From Unio delphinus (taxonomy: Eukaryota > Mollusca > Bivalvia > Unionida > Unionidae), in the NCBI GenBank assembly GCA_029339505.1, contig JAQISU010000108.1, positions 18,594,501-18,658,500 of the forward strand: DNA of 64,000 nucleotides, read 5' to 3'. Shown one piece after another: positions 25,935 through 33,650 of the stretch (position 1 is its first letter; every line of letters begins with the position of its first letter). A program made the position numbers and the translations under genes. Below the pieces are notes generated by a model. The model did not search any database. It had not been told where the DNA came from and saw only the letters and a program-made list of their open reading frames with translations.

Positions 25935-27320
25935 TTATGATTTTACAAACAGACTAATCGCTAACACCTCTTCTTGTAAATCAATCAGATTATTTGACTG
26001 GTCGGTGAGTTTGAAATTAATTCTGGTTAATGAATTATTATGGCATCGCATGTAGACAGGATTAATTGGGTTTTCAATAATTAGGAATCCTGGAGGAGCT
26101 GTTGGTGCAAATGAATAAAGAATATATCCTTGCTGAGCTTGATTTGATTGCTCTAGATTAATTTGATAGCTTCCTTCGATAACATCACACACTAAATTAA
26201 GCGCAATCACCGTTGAAATATTCACGTTGAACGGAGCGATATGCCTGCCGCCACCATCTGGATCATTATTATGTTTGAGGATAGTTGTTTGTTGTTCTGT
26301 TAATTTCCTTTCACATGCGTCATAGATTTTTTGGAAACCTTCATCGATGGCATCATTGAGAGATTTTTGTAGTTCTGGGTTATATCCTGGTAGTTTGAAT
26401 GTGGGGATATCTTCAACGCGGATTTTATACATCGTTGCAAACATTGTTCGCGTTGTGGGGTTTTTATGATCGAGTATAAATCGAATAATTTGTGAATCAA
26501 ATGTTTCCATGTCATTGATGATTTTGTTACATGTTTCTACGACGCTGATAAATTCATCTCGGGTGAGAGAGCCGGATTTAAGAGATATTAACAACAGTGA
26601 AAAATCATTATTCATCGCTGTGAAATTTTTAAGGATTTCATCTTTGTTAACCAAATGAAACTCACTCGATGGTTCAATCCCCAAAGGAGGTTGGTACACT
26701 AAACTAAAAAATTCTACACTGAACTCTTTATAACTCTTTACTGGATTATCAGGTTTTATCCTGTCTGTGACATAATCAGATTTTTTAGGTTTGGGTGATA
26801 CAACAACGATTTTCTCCAGAGTTTTACTCTGGGGTGGTAATTCAGGCCATCCTAGTACGGTTCTTATTGAGCTTTGATAGATATCTACGACATATTCTTC
26901 TGAGTTTATTTCAATGGCGGATGATAGCGTCGGTTCATGAACTGTTATAGCAATTTTTGACTCTACTCCAGTAATCGATTTTATTCTACGCGCGAATTCA
27001 TTATTGATTTGTTCTATTTGGTATGACCCAGTTGGTATGGAAACGACGTTCCAGTCTGGGGTACCGTCGTCTTTATTCTTATACGAGAACACCAGTGAAT
27101 TATTGGGTTGTTGACCACCAAATGCTACCGATCTAATATTAGGCCAACTGTGATACATTCGTAGTTTTGCTAGCGCGATTTCGCTCACAGGAACCGGAGA
27201 GGGGAAATTCACACTAAACTCGGGTTTCGTAGATGTTATTGATATCATACTCGTTTGTACTGGGTTCGTGTTCTCCACTACTTGTTGAAGTAATTCCATC
27301 TGTGTCGTCATTATACTCAT
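25935..27320 (-). CDS. Penton-like / minor capsid protein (Element 1)
   Basis: 461 residues, the last minus-strand gene before the left terminal repeat. Seen: an N-terminal segment with VSIPTGSYQIEQINNEF and a following LGWPELPP motif, a variable helical middle (about residues 190-350), and a conserved C-terminal part beginning GGGRHIAP that ends in NLIDLQEEVLAISLFVKS, a beta-strand-rich pattern. Proteins with this N-terminal PTGSY/LGW pattern sit beside the major capsid gene in metazoan Polintons and are thought to be penton or other minor capsid proteins; the role here is inferred from that. A paralogue is at 54596..55918. Ends are far better conserved than the middle, suggesting an exposed variable region. 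An inner ATG at 27311 is an alternative start. Confidence 0.6.
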   Translation of the reverse strand: MSIMTTQMELLQQVVENTNPVQTSMISITSTKPEFSVNFPSPVPVSEIALAKLRMYHSWPNIRSVAFGGQQPNNSLVFSYKNKDDGTPDWNVVSIPTGSYQIEQINNEFARRIKSITGVESKIAITVHEPTLSSAIEINSEEYVVDIYQSSIRTVLGWPELPPQSKTLEKIVVVSPKPKKSDYVTDRIKPDNPVKSYKEFSVEFFSLVYQPPLGIEPSSEFHLVNKDEILKNFTAMNNDFSLLLISLKSGSLTRDEFISVVETCNKIINDMETFDSQIIRFILDHKNPTTRTMFATMYKIRVEDIPTFKLPGYNPELQKSLNDAIDEGFQKIYDACERKLTEQQTTILKHNNDPDGGGRHIAPFNVNISTVIALNLVCDVIEGSYQINLEQSNQAQQGYILYSFAPTAPPGFLIIENPINPVYMRCHNNSLTRINFKLTDQSNNLIDLQEEVLAISLFVKS

Positions 27321-27545
27321 GATTTATTTCTAATTTTGGTATCGAGGAATCATAAATACTGACCATCACTGAGAACTCACAATCTGGTAATGTTGATATT
27401 ATTGAGATCATTTTGTTTTTTGGGTTCGTGTTTTCTGATTCCATCGGTGTTGTCATTGTTATTATACTCATGTTGTCGCTCTAATTTCGATATCGCGGAA
27501 TCAAAAATACTGACCATCGCTGAGAATTCACTATCTGATATAATC
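27238..27545. repeat. Tandem duplication across a gene junction (about 155 bp)
   Basis: The block with GGGTTCGTGTT and AAATACTGACCATC occurs twice (starting at about 27262/27422 and 27354/27505). The left copy spans the start of the penton-like gene; the right copy spans the end of the two-TM gene. A 85-codon minus-strand frame at 27214..27471 is a by-product combining the duplicated pieces. In Element 2 the same two genes overlap by about 95-110 bp with no duplication. Confidence 0.75.
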
Positions 27546-27925
27546 GTATTGTCGAGTGACGACGATATCATCAATGATAATTGCGAATATGCGGTTGATG
27601 CAATATGAAATTGAAGTAAGTAATTCTGCAGTTTACTCTGGCTGCATGATGATATCTTTTTTGCTATCCCGGTTGATATACCCCCGATTGTAGCCACCGC
27701 AGAAATGCAAATTGGAACTACGACCGGGGCAATCATTGTAACAGATGCTAGTATTATTCCGGCACCAGTGAGAACGCTTGACACCGAGTATATAATAACA
27801 TCAATTGCGGTGATTCTTCGTCGGTATTTTTTTATTTTTATTTGATATTCCTCAGTGAGGGTTTTGAGTCTATTTTGAAATTCTCTGACCTGATCATAGC
27901 GACATTGCGTCGATGACAAAGTCAT
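27377..27925 (-). CDS. Two-TM membrane protein with N-terminal coiled coil (Element 1)
   Basis: 182 residues. Residues about 8-38 are charged and helical (coiled-coil-like, ending KIKKYRRRITA). Two adjacent hydrophobic segments follow at about 41-61 and 63-85 (rich in I, V, A, G), then a basic KKISSCSQSK. The C-terminus is polar and Asn/Asp-rich. This architecture suggests a membrane-anchored or membrane-active protein; I do not recognise the family. The conserved copy at 55824..56387 keeps both hydrophobic segments and the flanking charges while the C-terminal tail diverges. Its place between penton-like and fibre-like genes suggests a virion or assembly role. Its 3' end lies in the local duplication. 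Confidence 0.7.
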   Translation of the reverse strand: MTLSSTQCRYDQVREFQNRLKTLTEEYQIKIKKYRRRITAIDVIIYSVSSVLTGAGIILASVTMIAPVVVPICISAVATIGGISTGIAKKISSCSQSKLQNYLLQFHIASTAYSQLSLMISSSLDNTIISDSEFSAMVSIFDSAISKLERQHEYNNNDNTDGIRKHEPKKQNDLNNINITRL

Positions 27926-27939
27926 TGTTGTTTATTTTA

Positions 27940-27955
27940 AAAACACTAGCGTTTT
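27940..27955. repeat. Covarying palindrome between genes
   Basis: AAAACACTAGCGTTTT in the 55-bp gap between the two-TM and fibre-like genes; a member of the dispersed palindrome family described under findings. Confidence 0.8.
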
Positions 27956-27980
27956 CAATTGTGAAATCCGAACGATTTAG

Positions 27981-28925
27981 TTATTTACTTAAATCCGCTA
28001 CGAATTCCAGATACCATGTTACTGATGCCTTAGCCAAACTTTTATCATCGGCTTTTATCGTTAACCGTTCAGTTTTATCCTTGTCGATGATCGTTGAAAT
28101 CGTATTGTTGACCCCGGATGAACTCGACGATGATATATTAAATTGAATTGGTGCTACCAGCGTTAATCGATAAATACCCTTGATAGTAGCTGTGATATCT
28201 AATTTGTTGTTTGCAGGTGTCCACTCAAATGATCCGTGTTGGATTGTATATACTACGTTATTGGTTTTCTCATGAGGAATTTTTGTTTTTTCAATGATTG
28301 TTATCATCCTCGAAAAATCACCTTTGACGGCTTCGATGAAAGTTTTCGTCTCATCGATGGATTTTTTAATATCAGGGAGTTTTATTTCAATTTTATCCAA
28401 CTGGGTTCCAATAAATTTATCAATGATATTTCTACGAAATGATATAAACTGTTTTCCGTTATCTTCAATTCTAGATTCAAGTGTTTTTAGTACAACCACA
28501 GAATTGTTTAACTCATCGTTGAGAGTTTTTAATCGATCTGTAATCGTCGAAACGAGTACACCCGGTTTGAGTTTACCCTGATCGGAAAATAACGCGATAG
28601 TATCCTCGATTGCGTTTTGTTGTTTAACTAAAATATCATCCAGAGAAATATTACTGGTTTTCAATTTACCCTGATCGGAAAATAACGCAACGGTGTTTTC
28701 GATTGCGTTTCGTTGTTTAACTAAAATATCATCCAACGACACATCACTGGATTTCAATTTACCCTGTTTGTCCTGAAATACAACTATTTCATTAGGATCA
28801 ACATTTGTTAAGTTCAACGTCTCAGCGATTTCATCTTTAATTTTTTTTGTTATATCCTTGACAGAATCAGGTGGTGCAGTGCCATCGGGTTTGGGTTTCA
28901 AAGATCTCCCCCAAATATCAATCAT
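27981..28925 (-). CDS. Coiled-coil/fibre-like structural protein (Element 1)
   Basis: 314 residues. The N-terminus is MIDIWGR followed by a charged helical region. Residues about 47-118 hold two tandem copies of a 31-residue module (GKLK-S-SLDDILVKQ ... ALFSDQ) and a third partial start. A long helical stretch (about 125-215) follows, then a beta-rich C-terminal domain containing HGSFEWTP, SSSSSGVNN and TWYLEFVADLSK. A shaft of repeats plus a C-terminal beta head resembles adenovirus-style fibres, but I see no direct family match, so fibre or spike is inference. The paralogue at 56442..57470 has one module and a longer helical insert. The DNA of the two modules is close to identical, implying recent duplication. 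Confidence 0.6.
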   Translation of the reverse strand: MIDIWGRSLKPKPDGTAPPDSVKDITKKIKDEIAETLNLTNVDPNEIVVFQDKQGKLKSSDVSLDDILVKQRNAIENTVALFSDQGKLKTSNISLDDILVKQQNAIEDTIALFSDQGKLKPGVLVSTITDRLKTLNDELNNSVVVLKTLESRIEDNGKQFISFRRNIIDKFIGTQLDKIEIKLPDIKKSIDETKTFIEAVKGDFSRMITIIEKTKIPHEKTNNVVYTIQHGSFEWTPANNKLDITATIKGIYRLTLVAPIQFNISSSSSSGVNNTISTIIDKDKTERLTIKADDKSLAKASVTWYLEFVADLSK

Positions 28926-28949
28926 GTTATTGTAAAACTCTTTCTCTCT

Positions 28950-29459
28950 CTAAAATCGTTTTTGACGACTTCGTCGTTGCCAGCGATTGCTAGTGTATTC
29001 ATTCACGACAACATGTGGTGGTTTTCCGCTTGGGTTACTCAAGGAGTTAGAAATAGCGTCAAGGACATTTAATACTTCGCTGCCACATATTGGTGGGTCA
29101 ATCATCGTTTGTGTTGGTAGCGTAGAATACCAAGTCTTCATTGGAAGGGTTTTTATATACCGCATAAACTCTTTTGGTGGGGCTAATCCATATGAATCGA
29201 AATAAACAATCCCACGTGGATCAATAGCGTATGCAACCCAGTGAGTTCCAGGTCCGGTGCTGTTATCTAAATTAATGATTCCGGTTTCAACGCTGTTTGG
29301 TTGATGTGGTAATTGATCTTTCATAAAGACACCTCTGAAGTTTTTAATCGCGAGTTTTTTAGCCGCATCCATTAAATCAAAATTGGACATGGGAACCATC
29401 GAAGATTTCTGAATTAATAAATCGTTCCTGGTAGTCTTAGACCCTTTCCGCTGTACCAC
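28950..29459 (-). CDS. Adenain-type cysteine protease (Element 1)
   Basis: 169 residues, a C5/Ulp1-fold maturation protease of the kind found in adenoviruses and Polintons. Catalytic residues are visible in the right order: His73 in GTHWVAY, Asp88 in YFDSYG, Gln117 in LPTQ and Cys125 in PPICGSEVL. In adenoviruses the enzyme cleaves capsid and core precursors after packaging. Length is close to the usual size of a bare protease (about 200 or less). The start overlaps the end of the upstream pVI-like gene by 46 bp, as in Element 2, where the same residues are His76, Asp91, Gln121 and Cys129. The C-terminal tail is basic and differs between the two elements. Confidence 0.9.
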   Translation of the reverse strand: MVQRKGSKTTRNDLLIQKSSMVPMSNFDLMDAAKKLAIKNFRGVFMKDQLPHQPNSVETGIINLDNSTGPGTHWVAYAIDPRGIVYFDSYGLAPPKEFMRYIKTLPMKTWYSTLPTQTMIDPPICGSEVLNVLDAISNSLSNPSGKPPHVVVNEYTSNRWQRRSRQKRF

Positions 29460-29893
29460 GAATACGGGGTTCCTGGTAGTCTTAGACCCAATCCGTGAAC
29501 GGATCGTCCCTTTTTTTTATATCCTTTCCCAGTTGCCTTCTTTAGTGCCATTCCTGCTGCAGTACCAACGGCTCCTAACGCTGCCGCTTTAGCCACCGCT
29601 GGGGCTGCTGCTGCAATCAATGCTGGAATCGCAGCTAACAACGGAAATATACCGCCTGTTTTAATCATATTTTTGATAGCAGCCGCAGAAAGAGTAATCT
29701 GAACACCTTTTTTGGCTGCAAGTGCATCATTGAAATGTTTCACCTGACGAGTTGTCAGCGATAGTTTATTTGCACCACCAGTCATTTGGTTGGGTTTCAA
29801 CGTGATTGTGGTTCCACATCGCTTAACCGATTCTGATTGCAATTTTTTTAATTGACCGGGAGTTAACGTAACACTAATAACACTATATGACAT
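29414..29893 (-). CDS. pVI/pX-like virion peptide precursor (Element 1)
   Basis: 159 residues. Seen: a helical N-terminus, a central very hydrophobic Ala-rich helix (about residues 80-112, GGIFPLLAAIPALIAAAAP), then a Lys/Gly-rich tail with a duplicated GLRLPGT motif. Hydrophobic helix plus basic Gly-rich tail is the layout of adenovirus pVI/pX-like minor proteins that bind DNA or lyse membranes. The sequence QMTGG-A (about residues 36-41) fits the adenain consensus (M/I/L)XGG-X, and Element 2 has QMNGG-G at the same place, so processing by the adjacent protease is plausible. Function is inferred from composition, position and this site. Confidence 0.6.
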   Translation of the reverse strand: MSYSVISVTLTPGQLKKLQSESVKRCGTTITLKPNQMTGGANKLSLTTRQVKHFNDALAAKKGVQITLSAAAIKNMIKTGGIFPLLAAIPALIAAAAPAVAKAAALGAVGTAAGMALKKATGKGYKKKGRSVHGLGLRLPGTPYSWYSGKGLRLPGTIY

Positions 29894-29922
29894 TATACAT
29901 AATAGATTGATTCTAATTCGTA

Positions 29923-29960
29923 AAATCCGTAGGATTTCATTGAAAATCGTTTACGATTTC
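29923..29960. repeat. Two adjacent covarying palindromes
   Basis: AAATCCGTAGGATTT (29923-29937) and GAAAATCGTTTACGATTTC (29942-29960) fill most of the 69-bp gap upstream of the pVI-like gene and downstream of the capsid gene stop. Same architecture, different arms. Confidence 0.85.
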
Positions 29961-29962
29961 AA

Positions 29963-31360
29963 TCAAAGATTTTCTACTGGTGCATCTACCACTCTCATTC
30001 TTCCACCAACACCTTCGAGTATCATTGATTTATCACTGAGAATGACAGCAATCGCTCTATAATTAATATCATTAGCAGGACGATTCACATTAGCTCTAAA
30101 GTGTATATCAACAACTGACTGTCTTGTTAAATCGAGATGTTCCAGTGAGAAGTAATAGATCGGATATAGATTTTTAAAATCATATTGTGATATTTGCAAA
30201 CCAGTATCCACATTTTGATCACGTGCCATAAATGACAACAGACGATGATACACGCGTGCAATATGGTTGTTAGTGTAATCAAGTTGTATATCCTCGGATG
30301 GTTCCTGCTGGCCATTTATTCTCAGTGAGACGTCCTTCACACCTAACTGATCAAATATCATATGACTGGAGAGTTGATTTCCAACTCGTGTGTTATCCTG
30401 TAACGCTACGAATATATGACGTGGCGCAGTAACACCTTGTTTTGATGCTAGATTCCACGTGAATAACCCGGTGAGATTTGATTGCTTCACATCTGTACTT
30501 ACTGATAACCAACTCAACAACGATTTTCCTCCTTGGTCCATAAATGATAGTAATCGTTCTTCTGCAGTGATTGCTGGAGTCAACACTGGCATCCACAATG
30601 ATATTTTTGTTAAAATGACTTTACCGGCATCATCATTGGGATTTGCAGCATCTGCTGGAATCCTCCAAATTGCGTCATTATCATCACCCTTTCGTACAAG
30701 CGATACTGTATGCTTCGCCCCATAAATAACTTTTCGGACGTTTCTACAGAATCCAAATATATGATGCAGTGGAATCGCGCATGAAAATGATTTACGCTCT
30801 CCTTGCAACATTGCGTTTCGTGTTGCGGCTCCTAGATTGAAATTGGGGTCGTTGTTTATAATCATATCCTCGATACCAGCAGGGGTATTATCACGTTTTT
30901 TTGGTTGTCCTACAACAAATGGATTTCCTCCAGCGGTATTCTTACCATCTTTTGCAAACATCATAGAAGGTCCTGCTGATCTTGTATAATCATCAGAATA
31001 TCTCGCTAACCCGATTATTGTTGTAGCCACATCAACATCACGATCTATGGACTCAATTTCTTTTCCATCAATGAGATATCTAGCACTCTCAAATAGCGCC
31101 ATAATACCATTATTGACAAAACCGACTTGAGTACCAGCTGGATACGGTGCTCCAGCAGCTGTTACAAGTACTCCTTCTACTTCAATAAACGCTTCACAAG
31201 GCAAAAAATATTTACTGGTATCATGGACTTGAAGTTCAATTCGCGATCGACTATTTGCGTCTATTGCATGATAAGCGTAATATTGATAATCGCGTACAGA
31301 ATCATCCTTGCCAACTGGAGCGTCTATATCAAACGCCGGATCATGTGATTTTTTGAACAT
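29963..31360 (-). CDS. MCP: Major capsid protein, double-jelly-roll type (Element 1)
   Basis: 465 residues. The pattern fits Polinton major capsid proteins: an N-terminal half with FVNNGIMALFESARYLIDGKE and ARYSDDYTRSAGPSMMF, a mid-region IPLHHIFGFCRNVRKVIYG followed by a charged loop, then PRHIFVALQ, and a C-terminal LYPIYYFSLEHLDLTRQSV. By family knowledge it would form pseudo-hexameric capsomers of an icosahedral shell; the double jelly roll is inferred, not shown. Element 2 has a 474-residue version at 58506..59930 with most positions the same and differences concentrated in two short regions (about 145-180 and 245-255), which would suit surface loops. It is flanked by the two pVI-like genes. 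No frame damage was seen. Confidence 0.83.
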   Translation of the reverse strand: MFKKSHDPAFDIDAPVGKDDSVRDYQYYAYHAIDANSRSRIELQVHDTSKYFLPCEAFIEVEGVLVTAAGAPYPAGTQVGFVNNGIMALFESARYLIDGKEIESIDRDVDVATTIIGLARYSDDYTRSAGPSMMFAKDGKNTAGGNPFVVGQPKKRDNTPAGIEDMIINNDPNFNLGAATRNAMLQGERKSFSCAIPLHHIFGFCRNVRKVIYGAKHTVSLVRKGDDNDAIWRIPADAANPNDDAGKVILTKISLWMPVLTPAITAEERLLSFMDQGGKSLLSWLSVSTDVKQSNLTGLFTWNLASKQGVTAPRHIFVALQDNTRVGNQLSSHMIFDQLGVKDVSLRINGQQEPSEDIQLDYTNNHIARVYHRLLSFMARDQNVDTGLQISQYDFKNLYPIYYFSLEHLDLTRQSVVDIHFRANVNRPANDINYRAIAVILSDKSMILEGVGGRMRVVDAPVENL

Positions 31361-31390
31361 TTTATTCTATTTATCAGAGTCTAAATCGTA

Positions 31391-31420
31391 AAAATCCGTA
31401 GGATTTTCAACGTTAGCGTT
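31391..31420. repeat. Two covarying palindromes upstream of the capsid gene
   Basis: AAAATCCGTAGGATTTT (31391-31407) and AACGTTAGCGTT (31409-31420) occupy the gap between the capsid gene and the upstream gene, the second reaching into the latter's 3' end. Confidence 0.8.
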
Positions 31421-31868
31421 TTCTACTTAGTTTTTTAAAGCCGCTTCCTGCTATCATATTTGCAATATTGCTTTGGTCCCCTTGATTTACCATCGACGCT
31501 AATTTTTCGTCTACTGCGTTATTTATAATTCTACTAACACTTGCAGGCATTTCCGCTGTAGACGGTAACGGTTTTGAAAATCCTTTGGATTTCATCCGTG
31601 ATTTCACTAATGATGTTAATTTATTCCTCGCAGTTGAAAACGCTTTTCCAGCAAGATCTCCAACAGCACCAATACCCTTATCACGAATAACTTCAATTGC
31701 TTTCATTCCTAGTTGTTTAGCCAATGGCATCACTTTTGGAGCCATTCTCGCAAATAACCCTGCAATGGTATTGCCTAAACCATCTCCGTAGTATGCTCTA
31801 TAAACTGGAAACCGTGAATTAACTACATAGACGGGGGTTGGTTTATCATGATTGTAGTGTATGATCAT
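31413..31868 (-). CDS. pVI-like minor capsid/core protein (Element 1)
   Basis: 151 residues. After a short N-terminus with HDKPTPVYVV, a Gly-rich YYGDGLG precedes a long amphipathic, basic region (about 30-90, including LFARMAPKVMPLAKQLG and GAVGDLAGKAFSTA) and a basic C-terminus ending FKKLSRKR. A Gly-rich start, an amphipathic helix with repeated small residues and Lys/Arg throughout is the usual form of the pVI-like protein beside capsid genes in Polintons. A role lining the capsid or binding DNA is inferred. The Element 2 copy (60457..60954) aligns end to end but carries an in-frame insert with GNASISR, encoded by one of the dispersed palindromes. Confidence 0.6.
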   Translation of the reverse strand: MIIHYNHDKPTPVYVVNSRFPVYRAYYGDGLGNTIAGLFARMAPKVMPLAKQLGMKAIEVIRDKGIGAVGDLAGKAFSTARNKLTSLVKSRMKSKGFSKPLPSTAEMPASVSRIINNAVDEKLASMVNQGDQSNIANMIAGSGFKKLSRKR

Positions 31869-31899
31869 TATTTGAAATCAGAAACCATTTTTCAATTGT

Positions 31900-31927
31900 G
31901 AAATCCTTCGGATTTCCACGCTAGCGT
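31900..31927. repeat. Two covarying palindromes
   Basis: GAAATCCTTCGGATTTC (31900-31916) and ACGCTAGCGT (31918-31927) lie in the gap between the two flanking minus-strand genes. The first would give a C(UUCG)G-type loop in RNA. Confidence 0.85.
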
Positions 31928-31945
31928 TTTATTTAATCCCGGTGA

Positions 31946-32947
31946 TTAATCACTGTGATAACCATGGACGGTTTCACCGTCTACTAACTCGTCAATGAAA
32001 TCTCGATATGTTTTGATATCCATGATACCGCCGGCAAATAACCGTCTACAGATATCAGCTGCTTCATTAATTATTTCCGGTGAGTTATTTCCAGCTCGGA
32101 AACCTCCTACAAGAACTTCTAATCGTGATATATCATTGATAACACTACCAGGGCATGAAACGCTAGCGTTTTCACTCTTTGAGTTTCCACTGGAATCTTG
32201 CAATCCACTTCCGCTATAACCAGTTGCTTCATCCTGTTTTTCTAAATCGGCTTCTTGTATTAAATAATCAAGAAAATCATCATCAGGTGGTAGTTGTTTT
32301 TTTTTAGGTGAAAAAGATATTTTCTTTGCAGGTTGCTGTCGCCGCCTTTGCAATTTTGGCGGTTTTTGTTGTTGTTTAAACTCTTCGTATTGATTATACA
32401 CTTCGCCCACCTCATTGATATATCCAATGTATGATGCGTTACCCTTCTTCCTAATTCTACCTGTTTTTTCAGTTTTGATTTTGTAGAATATATCAGCCCA
32501 GTGAGTTATATCTCTAACAAAGTTATGATGTTCTGGTTTCAACAAATTTTTCCTGTTTTCATAAGTCGTAACAACAAGCGCAGGAATTTTCGCTAGTTTA
32601 GTCTCAATGATTGCTGCTAAACCCGCCTCGTTAAATATCACGCGTAAATCATCTACTATTTCTTTTGATTCTATTTGTTTTGTTTGTTCAGTTTTCGCTG
32701 CTATTTTTTCGAGTTCACCAATAACAGATTTTCCCGTCTCGGGAACATCTCCCAGTATAGCACGCTCTATCCCTTTCGTTGCTGTGGTTACTGGTTTAAA
32801 CAATTCTTCGGATCCCATAGCAAAATCAGTCTGAAGACTCTGTCGTTGTTGTAGTTTATTCCGTACAGAGTCACGAATTGGTACAAATCTCCTGATTGCA
32901 TCCAGTCGTTCACGAGCCAATCGGGTTGTTAATGCTTCATTGACCAT
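31946..32947 (-). CDS. Conserved Polinton virion-cluster protein (Element 1)
   Basis: 333 residues from the ATG at 32947; an upstream in-frame ATG at 32974 would add nine residues, but the Element 2 copy starts at the equivalent MV. The N-terminal part is helical (LTTRLARERLDAIRRF, KLQQRQSLQTDF). The middle is variable and basic with a Lys/Gln-rich linker. The best conserved part is the C-terminus: ISRLEVLVGGFRAGNNSPEI then ICRRLFAGGIMDIKTYRDF. Proteins of this shape occur near the capsid genes of metazoan Polintons; their function is unknown to me. LVGG-F fits the adenain cleavage consensus and is LVGG-K in Element 2. An in-frame palindrome at 32157..32173 encodes ENASVS here. Paralogue: 61006..62133. 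Confidence 0.65.
   Translation of the reverse strand: MVNEALTTRLARERLDAIRRFVPIRDSVRNKLQQRQSLQTDFAMGSEELFKPVTTATKGIERAILGDVPETGKSVIGELEKIAAKTEQTKQIESKEIVDDLRVIFNEAGLAAIIETKLAKIPALVVTTYENRKNLLKPEHHNFVRDITHWADIFYKIKTEKTGRIRKKGNASYIGYINEVGEVYNQYEEFKQQQKPPKLQRRRQQPAKKISFSPKKKQLPPDDDFLDYLIQEADLEKQDEATGYSGSGLQDSSGNSKSENASVSCPGSVINDISRLEVLVGGFRAGNNSPEIINEAADICRRLFAGGIMDIKTYRDFIDELVDGETVHGYHSD
32157..32173. repeat. In-frame palindrome inside a coding region
   Basis: GAAACGCTAGCGTTTTC within the conserved virion-cluster gene, read as NASVS on the minus strand; the matching place in Element 2 reads NSNVT. Confidence 0.75.
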
Positions 32948-33249
32948 TATTTGAAATCGCAAACAATTTTTCAATTGTAAAACAATTTTTTAATCCGACC
33001 TAACATCATCGGATGGTCATGGAAGTGTTATTTCACTGTGAGACAGCTTCGTTCATCGATGTTGAAAGTAGCAAAATTGTATATAAAAATAATAATACTG
33101 CTAGTTTCAACATTCTACGCTGATCAATGCGAACCAGCCATCAATTTTTTATTCACTGATTTCAACAGTTTTGATCAAAAAATGCTAAAAAAAAATTAAA
33201 ATCTCTATGAGGGACGGTCACAATCAAATAATGATAAATGGTTGGTCAA
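32948..33249. promoter_or_regulatory. Intergenic control region with hairpin and TATA-like motif
   Basis: About 300 bp without a gene. TGTTGAAAGTAGC (33060-33072) and GCTAGTTTCAACA (33100-33112) form an inverted repeat with one mismatch, and the loop holds GTATATAAAAAT (33080-33091). The structure could serve transcription of the minus-strand virion genes or replication; neither is shown. Confidence 0.4.
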
Positions 33250-33606
33250 TCAAAATTTTTCATTTTCTTGAATTAACGCCCGTAGGTTTCTAACTTTAGA
33301 ATTAACCTCCTTTTTCAATTCGTATTCGTACCCCAATTCTTTTCGTATTCGTTCTACGATGGTATACAACGGAGCGAACACACTTATGTCACTGGAAAAT
33401 GCGAGAGAGTCCTTAATAGAATTCTGAATTCTTTTGATGAGCGCATACTTCTTTGGTAGCATATATTTATTGTTGTTAACTCCGTATTCTATATCCTGAA
33501 AATCAGACATGATTTGATCAGGATTTAACCCATCTGATAGTTCAATATCCCAACCTTTCAATTTTGAAATCTCGGATATGATTCTATTCATGTTTTCAGA
33601 ATTCAT
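33250..33606 (-). CDS. Small helical protein, unknown (Element 1)
   Basis: 118 residues, highly charged and predicted all-helical. Recognisable conserved blocks shared with the Element 2 copy (62346..62735): an N-terminal MN-EN-NRIISEI-KLK pattern, DQIMSDFQDIEY, KYALIKRIQ and VERIRKELGYEYE. No signal peptide, membrane segment or known domain was seen. Conservation in two diverged elements and a clean frame argue that it is a real gene. Its position between virion genes and the replication module gives no firm clue to function. Confidence 0.65.
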   Translation of the reverse strand: MNSENMNRIISEISKLKGWDIELSDGLNPDQIMSDFQDIEYGVNNNKYMLPKKYALIKRIQNSIKDSLAFSSDISVFAPLYTIVERIRKELGYEYELKKEVNSKVRNLRALIQENEKF

Positions 33607-33650
33607 TATTCTATAATAATGATATATTTCTAAATGAAAAATATGACGTA

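Noticed and set aside
27214..27471. 85-codon minus-strand frame between penton-like and two-TM genes
   Set aside because: It is a chimera of duplicated gene ends and has no counterpart in Element 2.
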